Shown here in pieces: positions 62,535 to 64,000 of a DNA stretch of 64,000 nt. The stretch lies in contig CAVXAF010000006.1 of NCBI GenBank assembly GCA_963759735.1, forward strand, positions 39,494 to 103,493. Reading direction: 5' to 3'. Position 1 is the stretch's first letter. Each line of letters opens with the position of its first letter. Position numbers and translations under genes: made by a program. The notes under the pieces are model-generated. The model was not told where the DNA came from and did no database searches. It saw nothing but the letters and a program-made list of their open reading frames with translations. This stretch comes from Hyphomicrobium_A sp963759735 (GTDB taxonomy: Bacteria > Pseudomonadota > Alphaproteobacteria > Rhizobiales > Hyphomicrobiaceae).

Positions 62535-62782
62535 GCGACCAGTCACACTCAGCACCGCAAGATCGACCAGTTCGCCCGCGCTGCATGGCGCGGGAAGAGT
62601 TGCGAATGCCATTCAAAAGTGACCGAGACGTCACTCACATTCGTTTCAATTGTCGGCATCCGGCGGACGGAACCTTAGGGGTTTCGCGCCTATGTTTTGC
62701 GCATCGGACGGTGGCACGTTCGGGGCGCTTGGAAGACAGGCGTTCGCAAGTCAGGTGCAATCCTTTGTGGAGTAGAAACGTC

Positions 62783-63076
62783 ATGTCGACCTCTAAGATC
62801 ATCGCAGTTCTCGCTGCCTCGGCCATGGTTGGCCTGTTCTCCGCCTCGGCCATCGCCGAGTCGATCCCGCAGGAAGAGATCCAGCAGTACAGCGGCTCCG
62901 ACAAGCCGGACGTCGATGCCGGCGCGTCGCGCGGCTCCGACGAGTCGATCGTCAAGCAGGAGCAGAACCAGTTCGGCAATGAACCGGCGAAGGACCTAGA
63001 TACGAACCGTCAGGCTGGCGGCGGCGAAGACCTGCCTGCAATGGAGCAGGAAGGCATTCCCGGCGGCGATCGCTAA
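62783..63076 (+). CDS. Small exported acidic hypothetical protein
   Basis: 97 aa. Signal peptide (I-I-A-V-L-A-A-S-A-M-V-G-L-F-S-A-S-A-I-A) and a strongly acidic, Gln/Gly-rich mature part (E-E-I-Q-Q-Y-S-G-S-D, E-Q-N-Q-F-G-N-E) without cysteines. GGAG lies upstream of ATG 62783. Unrecognised; resembles in composition the other small exported proteins in this window. Confidence 0.6.
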   Translation: MSTSKIIAVLAASAMVGLFSASAIAESIPQEEIQQYSGSDKPDVDAGASRGSDESIVKQEQNQFGNEPAKDLDTNRQAGGGEDLPAMEQEGIPGGDR

Positions 63077-63102
63077 GCTCCAACGACTACTCTCCTGAGC
63101 TG

Positions 63103-63132
63103 ACGGCCGCGTGGCATCTGCCTCGCGGCCGT
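63103..63132 (+). terminator. Terminator-like hairpin after the small exported protein gene
   Basis: ACGGCCGCG and CGCGGCCGT form a perfect 9-bp stem with a 12-base loop, 26 bp past the stop and followed by TGGCTTTA. A plausible, T-poor intrinsic terminator. Confidence 0.6.
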
Positions 63133-63873
63133 TGGCTTTATGCGCGGATCCCGGCGGAGCAAATTTTAGCCGTTACGGCTGCCGATCGGCTGACAGGGCA
63201 GACTCCCTGGAACTGCTGCAGCTCTAGCCCGCTACCGATGGCGGTTCAACGTTGAGGGTTTGGATCCTGTCGGCCGCTGCTCTGCCGGCTTCCCCCAGAT
63301 GGACGGTTCTGCGTGGCGTCGCGGTTGGGGTTGGGCTCGCGGAGTTCTTCGCCGATATCCTGGTCAGGCTGCTCGCCGGCGCCTGTCCGGCGGCCGAGAT
63401 GAGCGTTGTTCTGAGGCGCCATTTTCCGGCTTTCTTAAGTTGATGGACAGGCTAAACGGTCGCGATGGCGTCGACGTTCCCTATCGCCTTGCTTGAACTA
63501 AGTGATTTTGACACGTAGCCGGCGGGCGCACGGTGGTTTTGGAACCTCTTTTCCGGGTCCGAGTTGCGTTGGAAATGCAGGACGTCATCGACATGCCCTA
63601 TTGGATGCGAAGCATAGGTCGCCATTTGCGCGGCCAATGCACTGCATCGCGCGAGCTGCCATTTGTGGTGAAGCTTAACGTTCTGCACCTCGTCCGCATG
63701 GAAGGCGAGATGCGCCTCTTCCAGGCTTATCCCAGCCTGTTCTGACCCGATCGGGCACGCCGCCGGCAAATAGGCCGGGCGGTTACGTTTTGCGCCTTGC
63801 CATGCGGCCCGGCGCCGATTACACCGGCAACGCTCTGCGTCGTCCCGTCAAGGCGGGCCAGGGTCATCCAGGC
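63133..63873. other. Gene-poor stretch before tRNA-Thr
   Basis: About 740 bp. Short open frames exist on both strands (for example 63533-63745 and 63452-63769), but they lack recognisable domains, good ribosome-binding sites or typical codon bias. I see no annotatable gene, repeat or structured RNA apart from the flanking tRNA. Confidence 0.4.
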
Positions 63874-63948
<75 letters not shown>

Positions 63949-64000
63949 GCATCCCTACACTTTCTAACGCGCCGCGCGTTCCAACTCGTCAACGAGGTGG

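Noticed and set aside
62669..62695. GGAAC...GTT resembling a general-stress EcfG promoter before the small exported gene
   Set aside because: Spacer of about 19 bases instead of 16-17 and no CGTT, so it does not meet the consensus.
63452..63769. Two overlapping short open frames on opposite strands before tRNA-Thr
   Set aside because: No ribosome-binding site, domain or codon bias to choose either.

Overview
The window is high-GC (roughly 64-65 % by eye), densely packed, single-chromosome DNA from an alphaproteobacterium. The gene content points to the order Hyphomicrobiales (Rhizobiales): an imuB-dnaE2 mutasome, the rnd-lptC/A-lptB-rpoN-ptsN block, an NDUFA9-type epimerase, a DUF1150 gene beside a small Hsp20 gene, paired M16 peptidases, KpsF/KdsD and short RNase D. 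A Hyphomicrobiaceae-like organism is my best guess, but that is inference. There is no prophage, insertion sequence, CRISPR array or rRNA operon; it is mostly core chromosome.

Layout. 1-4.4 kb: 3' end of imuB and a frameshifted dnaE2. 4.4-6.7 kb: exported cupin and gamma-glutamyltransferase. 6.7-9.5 kb: thiamin thiazole operon thiO(frameshifted)-thiS-thiG-thiE. 9.6-13.8 kb: CHAD protein, ferrochelatase, SPFH protein and two tandem NfeD proteins. 13.9-19 kb: envelope sugar genes (kdsD, outer-membrane barrel, galU, galE). 19-24.6 kb: lytic transglycosylase, spermidine synthase, glycosyltransferase, hydrolase, and an HPF/RaiA protein fused to a cold-shock domain. 24.6-30.4 kb: frameshifted NlpC/P60-like hydrolase, a TolA-like coiled-coil exported protein, epimerase, queG, GST. 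30.6-37.8 kb: uppP, then on the minus strand rnd, an lptC-lptA fusion, lptB, rpoN and ptsN. The hpf gene usually found between rpoN and ptsN is missing and a hairpin-containing gap takes its place. 38.5-43.8 kb: tRNA-Leu(CAG), NDUFA9-like gene, DUF1150/hsp20 with a heat-shock promoter, two M16 peptidases. 43.9-47 kb: ppa, frameshifted mutL, exported hypothetical. 47.2-50.3 kb: a 1056-residue amino-acid-permease/GGDEF/EAL fusion, the most unusual protein here. 50.5-53.1 kb: aldehyde dehydrogenase, isochorismatase-family hydrolase and DUF779 operon. 53.3-57.7 kb: recR, FlaA1/CapD-like protein, glycosyltransferase, RimB-like protease. 57.9-64 kb: def-fmt-(small gene)-truA, folE, pagL-like gene, small exported proteins, tRNA-Thr(GGT).

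Themes. Many genes serve the outer membrane: Lpt export, KdsD, PagL, GalU/GalE, UppP, the barrel protein and FlaA1. Others serve stress and signalling: the c-di-GMP fusion, HPF-CSD, Hsp20, PtsN and RpoN. Four clear genes (dnaE2 twice, thiO, the P60-like gene, mutL twice) and possibly lptB carry single-base frame changes. Because these sit in otherwise well-conserved proteins, uncorrected sequencing indels are as likely as true gene loss, and this should be settled before any claim of a repair-deficient strain.
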